Shown piece by piece: positions 8,386-18,505 of a stretch of 32,470 nucleotides of DNA (its first letter is position 1; the number at the start of each line of letters is the position of its first letter). The stretch covers positions 14,875-47,344 of the forward strand of contig JBDRVE010000010.1 in assembly GCA_039801725.1 (NCBI GenBank), in the 5' to 3' direction. The position numbers and the translations under genes are program-made. This DNA comes from a candidate division WOR-3 bacterium. Lineage in GTDB: Bacteria; Hydrothermota; Tepidihabitantia; Tepidihabitantales; DTDR01. Below the pieces are notes generated by a model. The model saw only the letters and a program-made list of their open reading frames with translations. It made no database searches and was not told the origin of the DNA.

Positions 8386-11118
8386 ATGGGAAATTTATTA
8401 ATTTATTTAATAGTTTTTACTTTGACTATTCCTTTTAAATTTAATAGATCCTTTAAAAACTCTTATCTAATAAAAAGAAATTTCCCTAAAAGAAAAGAAT
8501 TTACCCATTCTTTAAATAAAAAATTCTTTTCTCCTTTTTCATTATTGGGAAGAAAAAATTTAAAAAAATATTATCAATCTCAGAAAAATTGTTTATTAGA
8601 GGAATTTTTATTAGATACTACCCGAATTTTTGGACCGGCTCCTTCTGATCAAGAATTTTCTTCAATTGCTTTTGATGGCACAAATTATTTTGTTGTTTGG
8701 CACGACTGGCGAAGAGACGGCGATATTTATGGCGCAAGAATTACTTTAGATGGAATTTTACTGGATACTTTTGGAATTCCTATCTGTACTACTTATGAAG
8801 CACAAATATGTCCTGCAGTTGCTTTTGATGGCACAAATTATTTAGTAGTCTGGGAAGATTGGCGTAACATAGAAGCCGATATCTACGGAGCAAGAGTTAG
8901 TCGAGAAGGAATTGTCCTTGACCCAGAAGGTTTTCCAATCTCCACAGCTCTTTTTGACCAAACTCTTCCAACGATATGCTTTGATGGCACAAATTATCTG
9001 GTGGCTTGGAATGACTGTCGAAATAATATTGAAGAACCAGATATTTATGCTGCCCGAGTTAACACTAATGGAATCGTTCTTGACCCAAACGGCATCCCTA
9101 TTTCTACCGCTCCTTTTTACCAGATGCTCTTTCGTGGCATTGCTTTTGATGGTCGAAATTATTTTTTAGTTTGGATGGATGACCGAGATGGCGATTGGTA
9201 TTTTGACATTTATGGAGCAAGGTTAACAACTAATGGTATTATTATTGATACAAATGGAATTCAAATTTCCTCAGCTGGAAATAACCAATATCTACCTCAA
9301 GTCAGTTTTGGTGGAAACAACTTTTTTGTCGTTTGGTATGACGATCGAGAAACAACTGAAGATTTCCGAATTTATGGGGCAAGAGTGAGTACTCAGGGAG
9401 TTGTTCTCGACCCAGATGGTATCCAGATTTCCCAATATCTAAGTACTATCCCAACTATAAAATTTGATGGTACAAATTATTTAGTAGTTTGGAGTGATTA
9501 CCGCTCAGGTTGGGAATTCGATATTTATGGCAGTCGAGTAACTCCTGGTGGTATTGTTTTAGATCCCGAAGGTATCCCAATTTCTACTTATGAATCTGAC
9601 CAAGGAATACCATCAATTTCTTTTGATGGTAATAAATATTTTATTACCTGGTCTGATTACCGATTCATTTACTCGGACATTTATGGTACAAGAATGACAA
9701 CCTCTGGAATAGTTCTCGATACAAACGGCATTCTTTTGGATTACGGTTATAGTAGCCCCGAACAACTTTTTCCTAAAGTTGCTTTTGATGGTCGAAATTA
9801 TTTTGTTGTGTGGGAAGATTATCGTAATGGCGAAGCCGATATCTATGGTGCCAGAGTTACTCCTGACGGCAGAATCCTTGACCCAGAGGGAATTGGAATT
9901 TGTAACACTGAAAATTATCAAATATCACCAGCCATTGCTTTTGATGGAACCAACTATCTGATAGTTTGGACAGATTACCGTAATGGTGAAGCTGATATTT
10001 ATGGAACAAGAATAACACCACAAGGAGTTGTGTTAGATACCAATGGCATCCCAATTTCTACTGCGGAAATTGACCAAATTTCACCTTCTTTAGCATTTGA
10101 TGGAAATAATTATTTGGTAGTTTGGCGAGATTTCCGTAGCGGTTGGTCTGATATTTACGGTGCTCGAGTTACTCCTCAAGGTATTATCCTTGATCCTGAT
10201 GGTATTCCAATTTCTACTGCTATTAATGAACAATATGACCCAAATGTAGCATTTGATGGAAATAACTATTTAGTAGTTTGGGATGATAATCGAAATGGTG
10301 AAAATTTTGATATTTATGGTGCGCGAGTAACACCTAATGGAATTGTTCTTGATCCGGAAGGAATTCCTATTTCGACAGCCGAATATGAACAATGGTATCC
10401 CAAAATTGCTTTTGATGGGAATAACTATTTTATTGTTTGGATGGATGATCGGGACGGTGATTGGTATTTTGATATCTATGGTACAAGGGTAAACCCTAAT
10501 GGCAATGTTCTTGAACCACAAGGAATCCCTATTTCTACTGCTGATTTTGATCAAATAGAACCATCATTAATCTATGATGGAATAAATTATTTTGTAATCT
10601 GGACCGATTGGCGTAACTTGAGTGGCGATATTTATGGCGCAAGAGTAACATCACAAGGTATTGTTCTTGATCCCCAAGGTATTGAACTTATCAATCAAGA
10701 AGAAACCCGTTCCTCTCCTCATTTAGTTAAAGGTTTGGATGCCCAGCTTTTACTCACTTTTTCTGGTTATGTTTCTTTATTTGGTGTTAAAAAAGTATTT
10801 GGCGCTTTCTATCCTGGACCAAGTCCAGAAGTTAAAGAAAGAAAAAATAACAAAAAATTTGATTTAAAAATTTATTCTAATTTTATAAGAAATTATATTT
10901 TAATAAAATTCTTTTTAGAAAAATCAGAAAGAGAAGACAATATTAGACTCGAACTTTTGGATATCTCCGGAAAAATGATAAAATCGGTAATTAGTGAATG
11001 TGCATCCGATAGTCAACAGATAAAATTTTCCCTTCCAAATATTAATTCAGGAATATATTTCTTAAAATTAGCAACCAATAAAAGATGTTTTATTACTAAA
11101 ATTACTATTGTTAGATAA
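8386..11118 (+). CDS. Exported 13-repeat propeller-like protein with T9SS sorting domain
   Basis: A 910-aa protein with an N-terminal hydrophobic signal (residues ~1-17). Residues ~20-90 are basic and low in complexity. Thirteen tandem repeats of 51-55 aa run from residue 95 to ~780, each of the form AFDGxNYLVVWxDxRxGxxDIYGARVTPxGIVLDPxGIPISTA. The last ~75 residues match a T9SS sorting domain (LELLDISGKMIKS ... NSGIYFLKLATNKRCFITKI). The repeats look like four-stranded propeller blades, though 13 is unusual for one propeller. SD is AAAAGGAG, and the gene starts 22 nt after the aminotransferase. Its likely role is a surface adhesive or scaffold protein; no catalytic motif is seen. Related repeats are known from secreted proteins of several phyla, without a firm function. 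Confidence 0.8.
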   Translation: MGNLLIYLIVFTLTIPFKFNRSFKNSYLIKRNFPKRKEFTHSLNKKFFSPFSLLGRKNLKKYYQSQKNCLLEEFLLDTTRIFGPAPSDQEFSSIAFDGTNYFVVWHDWRRDGDIYGARITLDGILLDTFGIPICTTYEAQICPAVAFDGTNYLVVWEDWRNIEADIYGARVSREGIVLDPEGFPISTALFDQTLPTICFDGTNYLVAWNDCRNNIEEPDIYAARVNTNGIVLDPNGIPISTAPFYQMLFRGIAFDGRNYFLVWMDDRDGDWYFDIYGARLTTNGIIIDTNGIQISSAGNNQYLPQVSFGGNNFFVVWYDDRETTEDFRIYGARVSTQGVVLDPDGIQISQYLSTIPTIKFDGTNYLVVWSDYRSGWEFDIYGSRVTPGGIVLDPEGIPISTYESDQGIPSISFDGNKYFITWSDYRFIYSDIYGTRMTTSGIVLDTNGILLDYGYSSPEQLFPKVAFDGRNYFVVWEDYRNGEADIYGARVTPDGRILDPEGIGICNTENYQISPAIAFDGTNYLIVWTDYRNGEADIYGTRITPQGVVLDTNGIPISTAEIDQISPSLAFDGNNYLVVWRDFRSGWSDIYGARVTPQGIILDPDGIPISTAINEQYDPNVAFDGNNYLVVWDDNRNGENFDIYGARVTPNGIVLDPEGIPISTAEYEQWYPKIAFDGNNYFIVWMDDRDGDWYFDIYGTRVNPNGNVLEPQGIPISTADFDQIEPSLIYDGINYFVIWTDWRNLSGDIYGARVTSQGIVLDPQGIELINQEETRSSPHLVKGLDAQLLLTFSGYVSLFGVKKVFGAFYPGPSPEVKERKNNKKFDLKIYSNFIRNYILIKFFLEKSEREDNIRLELLDISGKMIKSVISECASDSQQIKFSLPNINSGIYFLKLATNKRCFITKITIVR
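8668..10725 (+). repeat. Thirteen in-frame tandem repeats of about 156-165 bp
   Basis: These units encode the propeller-like blades. The most constant DNA segments are TTTGATGG(C/A)A(C/A)(A)AATTA and GATATTTATGG. Units 4 (from about 9148) and 12 (from about 10408) share the rare insertion WMDDRDGDWYFDIYG, which suggests past duplication of an eight-unit block. Confidence 0.85.
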
Positions 11119-11144
11119 ATAAAAAAATCTAAATTTATCTTATT

Positions 11145-11173
11145 TTGAAGAACTTTATCTCTCTTTGTAAAAT
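11145..11173 (+). promoter_or_regulatory. Predicted promoter of tilS
   Basis: TTGAAG (11145-11150) and TAAAAT (11168-11173) are 17 nt apart. The -10 box ends 8 nt before the tilS ATG. There is no SD, so transcription probably starts at or next to the start codon. Confidence 0.5.
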
Positions 11174-11181
11174 ATTTTATT

Positions 11182-12558
11182 ATGAAAGGAAATAAGATTT
11201 TAGAAAAGGTTAAAAAAACAATTGAAAAGTATCAATTATTAGAAAAGAATGATAGAGTTTTGGTTGGTTTTTCCGGTGGCAAGGACTCAGTTTGTCTTCT
11301 CTATATTTTATATTTATTAAAAGAAAAATTTAAATTAGATTTAATGGCCTTTCATCTTAATCACTTATTAAGAGGCAAGGAGGCAAAAAGGGATGAAGAA
11401 TTTTGTAAAGAATTTTGTAAGAAATTAAATATTCCAATAATTGTTAAACGTAGAGATGTGAAGAACTACAGCCAAAAACATAATTTAAGCATTGAAGAAG
11501 CCGGTCACAAATTAAGATATTATTACTATGAAAAAATTGCTGAAAAAGAGAAATGTCAAAGAATCGCTTTAGCCCATACTGCTTCCGATAACGTAGAAAC
11601 AATTTTGCTTTCTTTAATTTATGGCCAATCTTTGGGAAGAATTGCCGGCATTCTACCAAAAAGAGATAAAATCATTCGCCCACTGATTGATTTAACAACC
11701 GAAGAAGTTTTGTTATTTTTAAAAGAAAATAATCTTACTTATGTAGAAGACTCCACTAATCAAGACTTAAAAATTCCCAGAAATTATTTAAGAAATATCA
11801 TCATCCCCAATTTGAAAAAATTAAATCCTAATTTAGAAAAAACTTTTAGACAGATAAGCGAAATTCTTCTTCAAGAAAATGAATATTTAGAAAAAGAAAC
11901 CAACGGGATTTTCAATTCTTTAGTAAAAAAACAAAATGACGACATTCTTATTTCCAAAAAAGATTTTATTCCTTTACCTTTAGTATTGAAAAGAAGAGTA
12001 TTAAAGAAACTATTTCCTGATGCTTCTTTCTGGCAAATTGAAAACATAATTAATCTGTTTAAAACGCAGATTGGTAAGAAAATAGAAAGGAAGAACGAGA
12101 TTATTTATAATGATTATGAGTGTTTAAGAATTAGTAAAAGAAAAGAAAAGAGAAAAAAAGAGATATTTAAAATAAAATTGAATAGGGTAAATAACTTTAA
12201 AGAAATTAATTTAAAATTGACTTGCGATGTTATGGATATTGAAAAAATCAAGAAATTTGATTATAATAATTGTGAATACTTTGATAAAGATGATATCAAA
12301 TTACCCTTGTTTATTAGATTTAGAAAAAAAGGTGATATTATTAAAATTAAAGAAGGAAACAAAAAAGTTAAAAAACTTTTTATTGATATGAAAATTCCGC
12401 AAGCAATAAGAGATAAAATTCCTTTTATTTGTGACCAAAAAGGAATCCTTTGGATTTTGGGGGTTTATCGTGCTTACCGAGGTTTAATTAAAAAAAACAC
12501 TAAAAAAGTATTGAGAATAAAAATTTTAAAATGGCAAAATCCAATCTACCAAAATTAA
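11182..12558 (+). CDS. tilS: tRNA(Ile)-lysidine synthase
   Basis: A 458-aa N-type ATP pyrophosphatase. It converts C34 of the AUA-decoding tRNA(Ile) to lysidine with ATP and lysine. The PP-loop is SGGKDS (31-36). [19 protein letters not shown] (about 56-74) and [14 protein letters not shown] (about 131-144) are the usual substrate elements. EDSTNQD...RNYLRN lies near 190-205. The C-terminal TilS domain is present ([11 protein letters not shown]...[20 protein letters not shown]), so the enzyme is full length. The next gene, ftsH, overlaps its end by 28 nt. The tilS-ftsH neighbourhood is widespread in bacteria; the hpt gene often found between them is absent. No SD is seen. Confidence 0.93.
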   Translation: MKGNKILEKVKKTIEKYQLLEKNDRVLVGFSGGKDSVCLLYILYLLKEKFKLDLMAFHLNHLLRGKEAKRDEEFCKEFCKKLNIPIIVKRRDVKNYSQKHNLSIEEAGHKLRYYYYEKIAEKEKCQRIALAHTASDNVETILLSLIYGQSLGRIAGILPKRDKIIRPLIDLTTEEVLLFLKENNLTYVEDSTNQDLKIPRNYLRNIIIPNLKKLNPNLEKTFRQISEILLQENEYLEKETNGIFNSLVKKQNDDILISKKDFIPLPLVLKRRVLKKLFPDASFWQIENIINLFKTQIGKKIERKNEIIYNDYECLRISKRKEKRKKEIFKIKLNRVNNFKEINLKLTCDVMDIEKIKKFDYNNCEYFDKDDIKLPLFIRFRKKGDIIKIKEGNKKVKKLFIDMKIPQAIRDKIPFICDQKGILWILGVYRAYRGLIKKNTKKVLRIKILKWQNPIYQN

Positions 12559-14363
12559 TTATCGGTCAAGTTTTTATTTGGCTACTTATTATTGTTATTG
12601 TTTGGTTAGCTTTTAACCTTTTTAATATTCGAACAACAAAAATAAATATTGATTATTCTCGGTTTTTAGAAGAAGTAGAAAAAGGCAATATTGAAAGTAT
12701 CATTCTTATTGATAAAGAAGTTAACGGAACTTTCCGTGAACCGATCGCTTTAAATGAAGGTGAAAAAAGAAGATATAAAGAATTTAAAACTTACTTACCT
12801 TTTCCCGATCCAAAAATAATTGAAAAATTGGTTAAAAGTAAAACGGAAGTGATTGCACGGCCACCTTCTAATATTTCTAATATCATCTTAGGAATTATTC
12901 CTTGGCTTTTTTTCATTTTTTTAATGACTCTTTTTTTCCGAAGAGTAGCATCCGGACAAGATCGGGCTTTCACTTTTGGTAAAAGCCGGGCCAAAATTTT
13001 AAACGAAAGCAAACCTAAAGTAACTTTTGAAGATGTCGCTGGTGTTGACGAAGCGAAAGAAGAGTTAAAAGAAGTTATTGAATTTCTTAAAGCACCAGCG
13101 AAATTCCAAAAGTTGGGCGGAAGAATTCCCAAGGGTGTTTTATTAGTAGGTCCACCCGGTACTGGTAAAACTTTATTAGCAAAGGCTGTGGCGGGAGAAG
13201 CGGGAGTGCCTTTTCTTTCTATTTCGGGTTCAGAATTTGTGGAGATGTTTGTTGGTGTAGGCGCTGCCCGAGTGAGAGATTTATTTGAACAGGCAAAGAA
13301 AAATGCTCCGTGTATTGTCTTTATTGATGAAATTGATGCTGTGGGTAGACAAAGAGGCGCAGGAATTGGTGGTGGACATGACGAAAGAGAACAAACTTTA
13401 AATCAACTTCTTGCCGAAATGGATGGTTTTGATACTACGGAAGGAATAATTATCATTGCGGCAACCAATCGGCCGGATATTCTTGATCCGGCTCTTTTAA
13501 GACCGGGTAGATTTGATAGAAAAATTGTTGTTGACCGACCTGATGTGAAAGGTCGAGAAGAGATTTTAAAAGTTCATACAAGAAAGGTTCCTTTAGATAA
13601 AGATGTCGACCTAAAAATTTTAGCAAGAAGCACACCGGGTTTTTCTGGCGCTGATCTGGCAAATATGGTAAACGAAGCCGCCTTACTTGCTGCTCGTAGA
13701 GGAAGGGATAAAGTTACTATGCAAGATTTTGAAGATGCCAAAGATAAAGTTTTAATGGGAATAGAAAGAAGAAGTTTATTAATTTCCGAACAAGAAAAAA
13801 GATGGATTGCTTATCACGAAGCTGGACATGCATTAGTTTCAAAATTAATTCCCGGCACTGACCCAATTCATAAGGTGACAATCATTCCTCGCGGAATGGC
13901 GTTAGGAGTTACTCAACAATTACCGATTGACGACCGGAGAATCTATTCTAAAACCTATTGTGTAAATCAATTAACCGTGATGCTTGGTGGCAGAGCAGCC
14001 GAAGAAATAGTTTTTGGTGATATTTCTACCGGTTCTCGCGACGATATTGATAAAGCAACTCAACTGGCAAGAATGATGGTCTGTGAATGGGGAATGAGTG
14101 AAAAATTAGGACCTTTAACATTGGGAAAAAGGGAAGAAGAAATATTCTTAGGTAAGGAATTTGGTCTTCACCGAAGTATTTCTGAAGAGACTGCAAAAAT
14201 TATTGATGAAGAAATTAAAAATTTTGTTGAAGGTGCACACCAAAAGGCATTAGAAATTATCAAAAATAATGAACAACTACTCCATAGAATTGCTAATAAA
14301 TTATTAGAAAAAGAAATTCTTACTGGTGAAGAAATAGATGAAATTATAAAAAGTTCTCAGTAA
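12531..14363 (+). CDS. ftsH: ATP-dependent zinc metalloprotease FtsH
   Basis: A 610-aa membrane AAA+ protease that extracts and degrades membrane and short-lived soluble proteins. Two membrane helices (about 10-31 and 116-136) flank the extracytoplasmic domain. The AAA module has Walker A GPPGTGKT (207-214), the pore loop MFVGVG (239-244), Walker [10 protein letters not shown] (262-270) and the second region of homology [20 protein letters not shown] (311-330). The zinc site is HEAGH (429-433), with the downstream acidic ligand in [12 protein letters not shown] (about 505). Length is normal. Translation starts inside tilS (28-nt overlap) with no SD, implying coupling. It is followed by dapA after 38 nt. 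All catalytic residues are present. Confidence 0.97.
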   Translation: MAKSNLPKLIIGQVFIWLLIIVIVWLAFNLFNIRTTKINIDYSRFLEEVEKGNIESIILIDKEVNGTFREPIALNEGEKRRYKEFKTYLPFPDPKIIEKLVKSKTEVIARPPSNISNIILGIIPWLFFIFLMTLFFRRVASGQDRAFTFGKSRAKILNESKPKVTFEDVAGVDEAKEELKEVIEFLKAPAKFQKLGGRIPKGVLLVGPPGTGKTLLAKAVAGEAGVPFLSISGSEFVEMFVGVGAARVRDLFEQAKKNAPCIVFIDEIDAVGRQRGAGIGGGHDEREQTLNQLLAEMDGFDTTEGIIIIAATNRPDILDPALLRPGRFDRKIVVDRPDVKGREEILKVHTRKVPLDKDVDLKILARSTPGFSGADLANMVNEAALLAARRGRDKVTMQDFEDAKDKVLMGIERRSLLISEQEKRWIAYHEAGHALVSKLIPGTDPIHKVTIIPRGMALGVTQQLPIDDRRIYSKTYCVNQLTVMLGGRAAEEIVFGDISTGSRDDIDKATQLARMMVCEWGMSEKLGPLTLGKREEEIFLGKEFGLHRSISEETAKIIDEEIKNFVEGAHQKALEIIKNNEQLLHRIANKLLEKEILTGEEIDEIIKSSQ

Positions 14364-14401
14364 TAGTATAAATTACTTTTAATTTACAAAAGGAGGGTTA
14401 A

Positions 14402-15277
14402 ATGTTTAGGGGTTCCATAGTTGCCTTAATTACGCCTTTTAAAAATGGTAAATTAGATATCGAAGGTTTAAAGAAAAATCTTCAATTTCAATTAGAAAAT
14501 GATACCGATGGTTTTCTCCCTTGTGGTACAACTGGTGAAACACCTTCTTTAGAAGAGGACGAGTGGATAGAAATAGTAAAAACAACAATTGAATTTGTGA
14601 ATAAAAGAAAACCGGTAATTGTTGGAACCGGAACGAATAATACTAAAAAAACAATAAAATATACGGTGTTAGCTGAAAAACTCGGTGCCGATGCCTGTTT
14701 AGTTGTTGCACCTTATTATAACAAACCAACCCAAGAAGGTTTATATCAACATTTTAAAGAAGTGAGCCAAAGTGTAAAAATACCAATTATTCTTTATAAT
14801 ATTCCTTCCCGAACCGGTGTAAATATCTTACCAAAAACATTAGCAAGACTTGTTTCTGATTGTAAAAATATTATTGGTATAAAAGAAGCATCAGGAAATT
14901 TAGATCAGGTTTCAGAAATTATTTCTATATTGGGAAATAATTTTGTTGTTTTTTCTGGTGATGATTCGCTAACTCTACCAATTCTTTCTCTTGGCGGTAA
15001 AGGTGTAATTTCTGTTTTGGCGAATATTTTGCCAAAAGAAACTCATTTATTGGTTAAAAATTTCTTGGAAGGCAATATTAGAGAAGCCCAAAAAATTCAT
15101 TTAAGATATTTTAAACTGATGAAAGCATTATTTATTGAAACAAATCCGATACCGGTTAAAACTGCAATGAATTTAATGGGTTTACCAGCAGGAGAATTAA
15201 GATTACCATTAACACCAATGACAAAAGAAAATTTGGAATATTTAAAATCAATAATGCAGGAATTAAATCTAATATGA
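14402..15277 (+). CDS. dapA: 4-hydroxy-tetrahydrodipicolinate synthase
   Basis: A 291-aa class I aldolase-type TIM barrel. It condenses pyruvate with aspartate semialdehyde in the lysine/diaminopimelate pathway. CGTTGETPSL (41-50) carries the catalytic threonines, YYNKPTQEG (105-113) and YNIPSRTG (132-139) carry Y132 and R137, and K161 in IGIKEASGN is the Schiff-base lysine. Length and motifs are standard. A strong SD (AAAGGAGGG) precedes the ATG. The stop overlaps the dapB start by 4 nt (ATGA), so the two consecutive pathway enzymes are translationally coupled. Other members of the family (N-acetylneuraminate lyase etc.) are less likely next to dapB. Confidence 0.95.
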   Translation: MFRGSIVALITPFKNGKLDIEGLKKNLQFQLENDTDGFLPCGTTGETPSLEEDEWIEIVKTTIEFVNKRKPVIVGTGTNNTKKTIKYTVLAEKLGADACLVVAPYYNKPTQEGLYQHFKEVSQSVKIPIILYNIPSRTGVNILPKTLARLVSDCKNIIGIKEASGNLDQVSEIISILGNNFVVFSGDDSLTLPILSLGGKGVISVLANILPKETHLLVKNFLEGNIREAQKIHLRYFKLMKALFIETNPIPVKTAMNLMGLPAGELRLPLTPMTKENLEYLKSIMQELNLI

Positions 15278-15984
15278 TAAAAGTTATCCTTATTGGTGCT
15301 TTAGGGAAAATGGGAAGGGTTTTAGGAGAAGTAATTAATAAAGAAAAAGATATGCAAATTATTTACGGAATCGAAAAGGAAAATCATCCTGATTTGAATA
15401 AACATTTTTATGATGGCTATCTTCTAAGTAAGTTAGAAAAAGTTATAAATGAATGCGACATCTGTGTAGAGTTTACAAATCCTCAGGCAACTTTAGAACA
15501 TTTAGAAATTATAAAAAAAGCAAAAAAACCATTTTTGATAGGAACCACCGGCTTTACAAAAGAAGAAATGGAAATTTTAAAATCTGCAGGCAAAGAAATT
15601 CCTCTCCTCTATTCTTCCAATTATTCTTTTGGCATTAATTTCATTTTTAAAATTTTAAAAGAGATAATAAAAATCCTTCCTGATAATTATGATATTACTT
15701 TAATTGAAACCCATCATAAAGAGAAAAAAGATGCGCCTTCGGGAACAGCAAAAAGAATGGTTGAAATTATCAAAGAAAGAAAAGATAAAGAGATAAAGAC
15801 AATTTCTTTAAGATTTGGTGATATTATTGGTAAGCATACTTTAATTTTTGCTACCAATGGTGAAGTTATTGAAATCACCCATAATGCCCTTTCTCGTTTT
15901 GCCTTTGCTAACGGTGTTATTTATGGAATAAGATTTTTAATTAAACAAAAATCAGGATTTTATTTATTTGAAGAGATAATTTAA
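15274..15984 (+). CDS. dapB: 4-hydroxy-tetrahydrodipicolinate reductase
   Basis: A 236-aa enzyme that reduces the DapA product with NAD(P)H. The dinucleotide-binding loop is GALGKMGR (8-15). EFTNP (66-70) and GTTGF (90-94) are core motifs. The catalytic/substrate segment ETHHKEKKDAPSGTA spans 145-159 and holds H147/H148 and K152. The C-terminal HNALSRFAFANG is typical. It is about 30 residues shorter than the E. coli enzyme, mainly in loops of the N-terminal half, as is common in compact bacterial and archaeal forms. It begins within the dapA stop codon (ATGA), and an exported-protein gene follows after 17 nt. Confidence 0.94.
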   Translation: MIKVILIGALGKMGRVLGEVINKEKDMQIIYGIEKENHPDLNKHFYDGYLLSKLEKVINECDICVEFTNPQATLEHLEIIKKAKKPFLIGTTGFTKEEMEILKSAGKEIPLLYSSNYSFGINFIFKILKEIIKILPDNYDITLIETHHKEKKDAPSGTAKRMVEIIKERKDKEIKTISLRFGDIIGKHTLIFATNGEVIEITHNALSRFAFANGVIYGIRFLIKQKSGFYLFEEII

Positions 15985-16001
15985 TTTAAAAGGAGGGGAA
16001 T

Positions 16002-17096
16002 ATGCAGAAAATAATTTTGGTATTAATATTTTTAATCTTTTCTCTTTTTGCTGAATCTTTAAATGTGAGATTTATTGGTTATTATGACACTCCGGGTTTT
16101 GCCAATTCTCTTTTTATTGTCAATAATTATGCTTATGTGGCCGATAGTGATAGTGGATTAAGGATTATTAATATTTCTAATCCTCAAAATCCCTATGAAG
16201 TGGGTAATTTTAAATTACCACTTGTTAATTTTAAAATTCCCTTTTTTTCTTCTCCTTATCTTTATCTTACCGACTATTATTTTGGATTAAGAATTGTTGA
16301 TGTTTCTAATCCACAACAACCTTTTCAAGTAGGTGCTTTTCGCACACCCGGTTGGTCTTATGGTATTTGGGCATTAGATTCTTTTGTCTATATTGCTGAT
16401 GGTAGTGGTTTAAGAATTATTAATATTTCTAATCCCCAAAATCCTTATGAAGTTAGTTTCTATGATACACCATCTTGGTTATGGAATCTATTTATTTCTT
16501 ATCCCTATTGTTACCTTGCTGATGCCAGTGGTTTTTTAATTCTTGATATTTCTAATCCAAGAGAACCTAATCTTCTTAGTTTTTATCCTACTTCTGATGC
16601 TGTTTTGGATGTGTTTGTAAAAGATTCTTTTGCCTATCTCACAATCTATAACCAAGGTTTAAAAATTATTAATATTTCTAACCCTCAAATGCCCGTGCTC
16701 ATGGGTGAGTATTTCATACCCAACGAATGTTGGGGAATTTTTGTTTCAAATTCTTATGTCTATATTGCTTGCGGTGAAATGGGAATAAAAGTTATTAATG
16801 TGAGCAACCCAAATAATCCTTATGAAATTGGTTACTATAATACACCTGGTTTTAGTAATGATATTTTTATAGTTGAACCTTATATTTATGCTGCTGATGG
16901 TGATTTCGGCTTCCAAATTTATCAATTTTATGGCACACCTAATATTGAAGAGAAGAATTATTCTCTTTTTAATAAAAAAGAAGATTTTAAAAATACTCTT
17001 CTATTTAATAAAGTGGGCAGAAAAATAAGAAATTTAAAGAAAATAAATGTTGATTATTACTTCTTAAAAAATAGCAAAGTCCTCCTTCTCAAATAA
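16002..17096 (+). CDS. Exported LVIVD-repeat beta-propeller protein
   Basis: A 364-aa protein with a signal peptide (1-18, cut near FAES). Six clear repeats of about 42-46 residues follow, each with 'Y-x-Y-(V/I)-A-D-...-G-L-R-I-I-N-I-S-N-P-Q-x-P', plus a worn seventh (YIYAADGDFGFQIYQF). This is the LVIVD repeat, a propeller blade found in surface proteins. The last ~45 residues (LLFNKVGRKIRNLKK ... DYYFLKNSKVLLLK) look like a shortened or worn T9SS sorting domain, where 'D-x-x-G-R-K ... G-I-Y-F-L-K' would be usual. SD is AAAAGGAGGGG, 17 nt after dapB, so it is probably read on the dap transcript. No enzymatic motif is visible. Confidence 0.8.
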   Translation: MQKIILVLIFLIFSLFAESLNVRFIGYYDTPGFANSLFIVNNYAYVADSDSGLRIINISNPQNPYEVGNFKLPLVNFKIPFFSSPYLYLTDYYFGLRIVDVSNPQQPFQVGAFRTPGWSYGIWALDSFVYIADGSGLRIINISNPQNPYEVSFYDTPSWLWNLFISYPYCYLADASGFLILDISNPREPNLLSFYPTSDAVLDVFVKDSFAYLTIYNQGLKIINISNPQMPVLMGEYFIPNECWGIFVSNSYVYIACGEMGIKVINVSNPNNPYEIGYYNTPGFSNDIFIVEPYIYAADGDFGFQIYQFYGTPNIEEKNYSLFNKKEDFKNTLLFNKVGRKIRNLKKINVDYYFLKNSKVLLLK

Positions 17097-17101
17097 TCTA
17101 T

Positions 17102-17129
17102 TTGAAAAAATAGAAATTTTCTTTATATT
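17102..17129 (+). promoter_or_regulatory. Predicted promoter of the phosphohexomutase gene
   Basis: TTGAAA (17102-17107) and TATATT (17124-17129) are 16 nt apart. The -10 box ends 5 nt before the ATG at 17135 and no SD exists, which predicts a leaderless mRNA. Confidence 0.6.
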
Positions 17130-17134
17130 AATCT

Positions 17135-18499
17135 ATGAGTAAAATTAACCCCCAAATTTTCCGTGAATACGATATACGCGGCATTGCTGATATTGACTTA
17201 ACTGATAATAATGTTTATTTAATTGCTTGTGGTTACGCAACTTATATCAACCAATTTGGTTATAAAGAAGTAATAATCGGTCGAGATGTGCGACTTTCTT
17301 CCCAAAGAATAAGAGATGCGTTAGTGGCTGGTTTTTTAGATAGTGGTTGTGATGTTATTGACTTAGGAATAATTCCGACACCAGTTTTTTATTTTTCTGC
17401 TTTTTATTATGATAAGAATGCCGGAATGATGATTACTGGTAGCCATAACCCAAAAGAATTTAATGGTTTTAAAATTGGATTGAATAAAACAACTATCTAT
17501 GGAAAAGAAATTCAAAAATTACGAGAAATTATTGAAGAAGGAAAATTTGTAAAGGGAAAAGGAAAATTATCTTACTTAAATCCGATTCCTGATTATCTTA
17601 ATTATCTAAAATCAAAAATAAAGTTTCAAAATAGTTTAAAAGTAGTATTTGACCCTGGTAACGGAACCGGTGGTTATTTATTAGAAGAACTTTTCAGAGA
17701 TTATCCGATTGAACCGGCTTTTATTAATTTGGAACCTGATGGCAATTTTCCCAACCATTTACCTGACCCAACGATTATTGAATATATGCAAGATATAATA
17801 AGTTTAGTTAATGAACTTGATGCCGATTTAGGAATTGGTTATGATGGTGATTGTGATCGTATTGGTGCAGTAGATGATAAAGGAAGAATAGTATTTGGTG
17901 ACAGATTACTTTGTCTTTATGCTTGGGATATTGTGAAAATAAATCCAAAAGCAAAGGTTGTTTTTGATGTGAAATGTTCCCAAGGATTAGTGGAATATTT
18001 AAATAAAATTGATGCTATACCAATTATGTGGAAAACTGGACATTCATTAATAAAGAATAAAATGAAAGAAGAAGGTGCCTTACTTGCTGGTGAAATGTCT
18101 GGTCATATGTTTTTTGCTGATGATTATTTCGGCTACGATGATGCCATTTATGCTTCATTAAGATTGATGAAAATTGTTGCTGATAGTGAGAAGAAACTTT
18201 CTGAGTTATTAAAAGATATTCCAGAATATTATTCTACACCAGAAATAAGAATTGAGTGTCCAGACGAAGAGAAATTTCGAGTAGTAGAAGAAGTAAAAAA
18301 TTATTTCAAGCAGAAATACGATACTATTGATATTGACGGCGTAAGAGTTGTGTTTCCTGATGGCTGGGGACTTTTAAGGGCTTCAAATACCCAACCGGTT
18401 TTGGTTTTAAGATTTGAAGGAAAAAACGAAGAGAAATTAAAAGAGATAAAGGAATTGTTTTTCTCAATATTAACAAAATATCCCTTTATAAAACTCTAA
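17135..18499 (+). CDS. Phosphomannomutase/phosphoglucomutase
   Basis: A 454-aa alpha-D-phosphohexomutase that interconverts hexose 1- and 6-phosphates for sugar-nucleotide synthesis. REYDIRG (10-16) opens domain 1. The phosphoserine loop is TGSHNPKEFNGFK (101-113, S103). The metal loop is DGDCDR (237-242). The sugar-binding loop is GEMSGHMFF, and the C-terminal phosphate-binding loop is RASNTQPVLVLRFEG. All four domains are complete. The motif set fits the AlgC/ManB-type dual-specificity enzymes; the main sugar cannot be fixed from sequence. The TtcA-like gene follows after 6 nt. Confidence 0.92.
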   Translation: MSKINPQIFREYDIRGIADIDLTDNNVYLIACGYATYINQFGYKEVIIGRDVRLSSQRIRDALVAGFLDSGCDVIDLGIIPTPVFYFSAFYYDKNAGMMITGSHNPKEFNGFKIGLNKTTIYGKEIQKLREIIEEGKFVKGKGKLSYLNPIPDYLNYLKSKIKFQNSLKVVFDPGNGTGGYLLEELFRDYPIEPAFINLEPDGNFPNHLPDPTIIEYMQDIISLVNELDADLGIGYDGDCDRIGAVDDKGRIVFGDRLLCLYAWDIVKINPKAKVVFDVKCSQGLVEYLNKIDAIPIMWKTGHSLIKNKMKEEGALLAGEMSGHMFFADDYFGYDDAIYASLRLMKIVADSEKKLSELLKDIPEYYSTPEIRIECPDEEKFRVVEEVKNYFKQKYDTIDIDGVRVVFPDGWGLLRASNTQPVLVLRFEGKNEEKLKEIKELFFSILTKYPFIKL

Positions 18500-18505
18500 A
18501 AAATT

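Noticed and set aside
9613-10554. Several open minus-strand frames (65-102 codons) inside the 13-repeat gene
   Set aside because: They arise from the repeated codons of the plus-strand gene, repeat in the same way and have no SD or recognisable motif.
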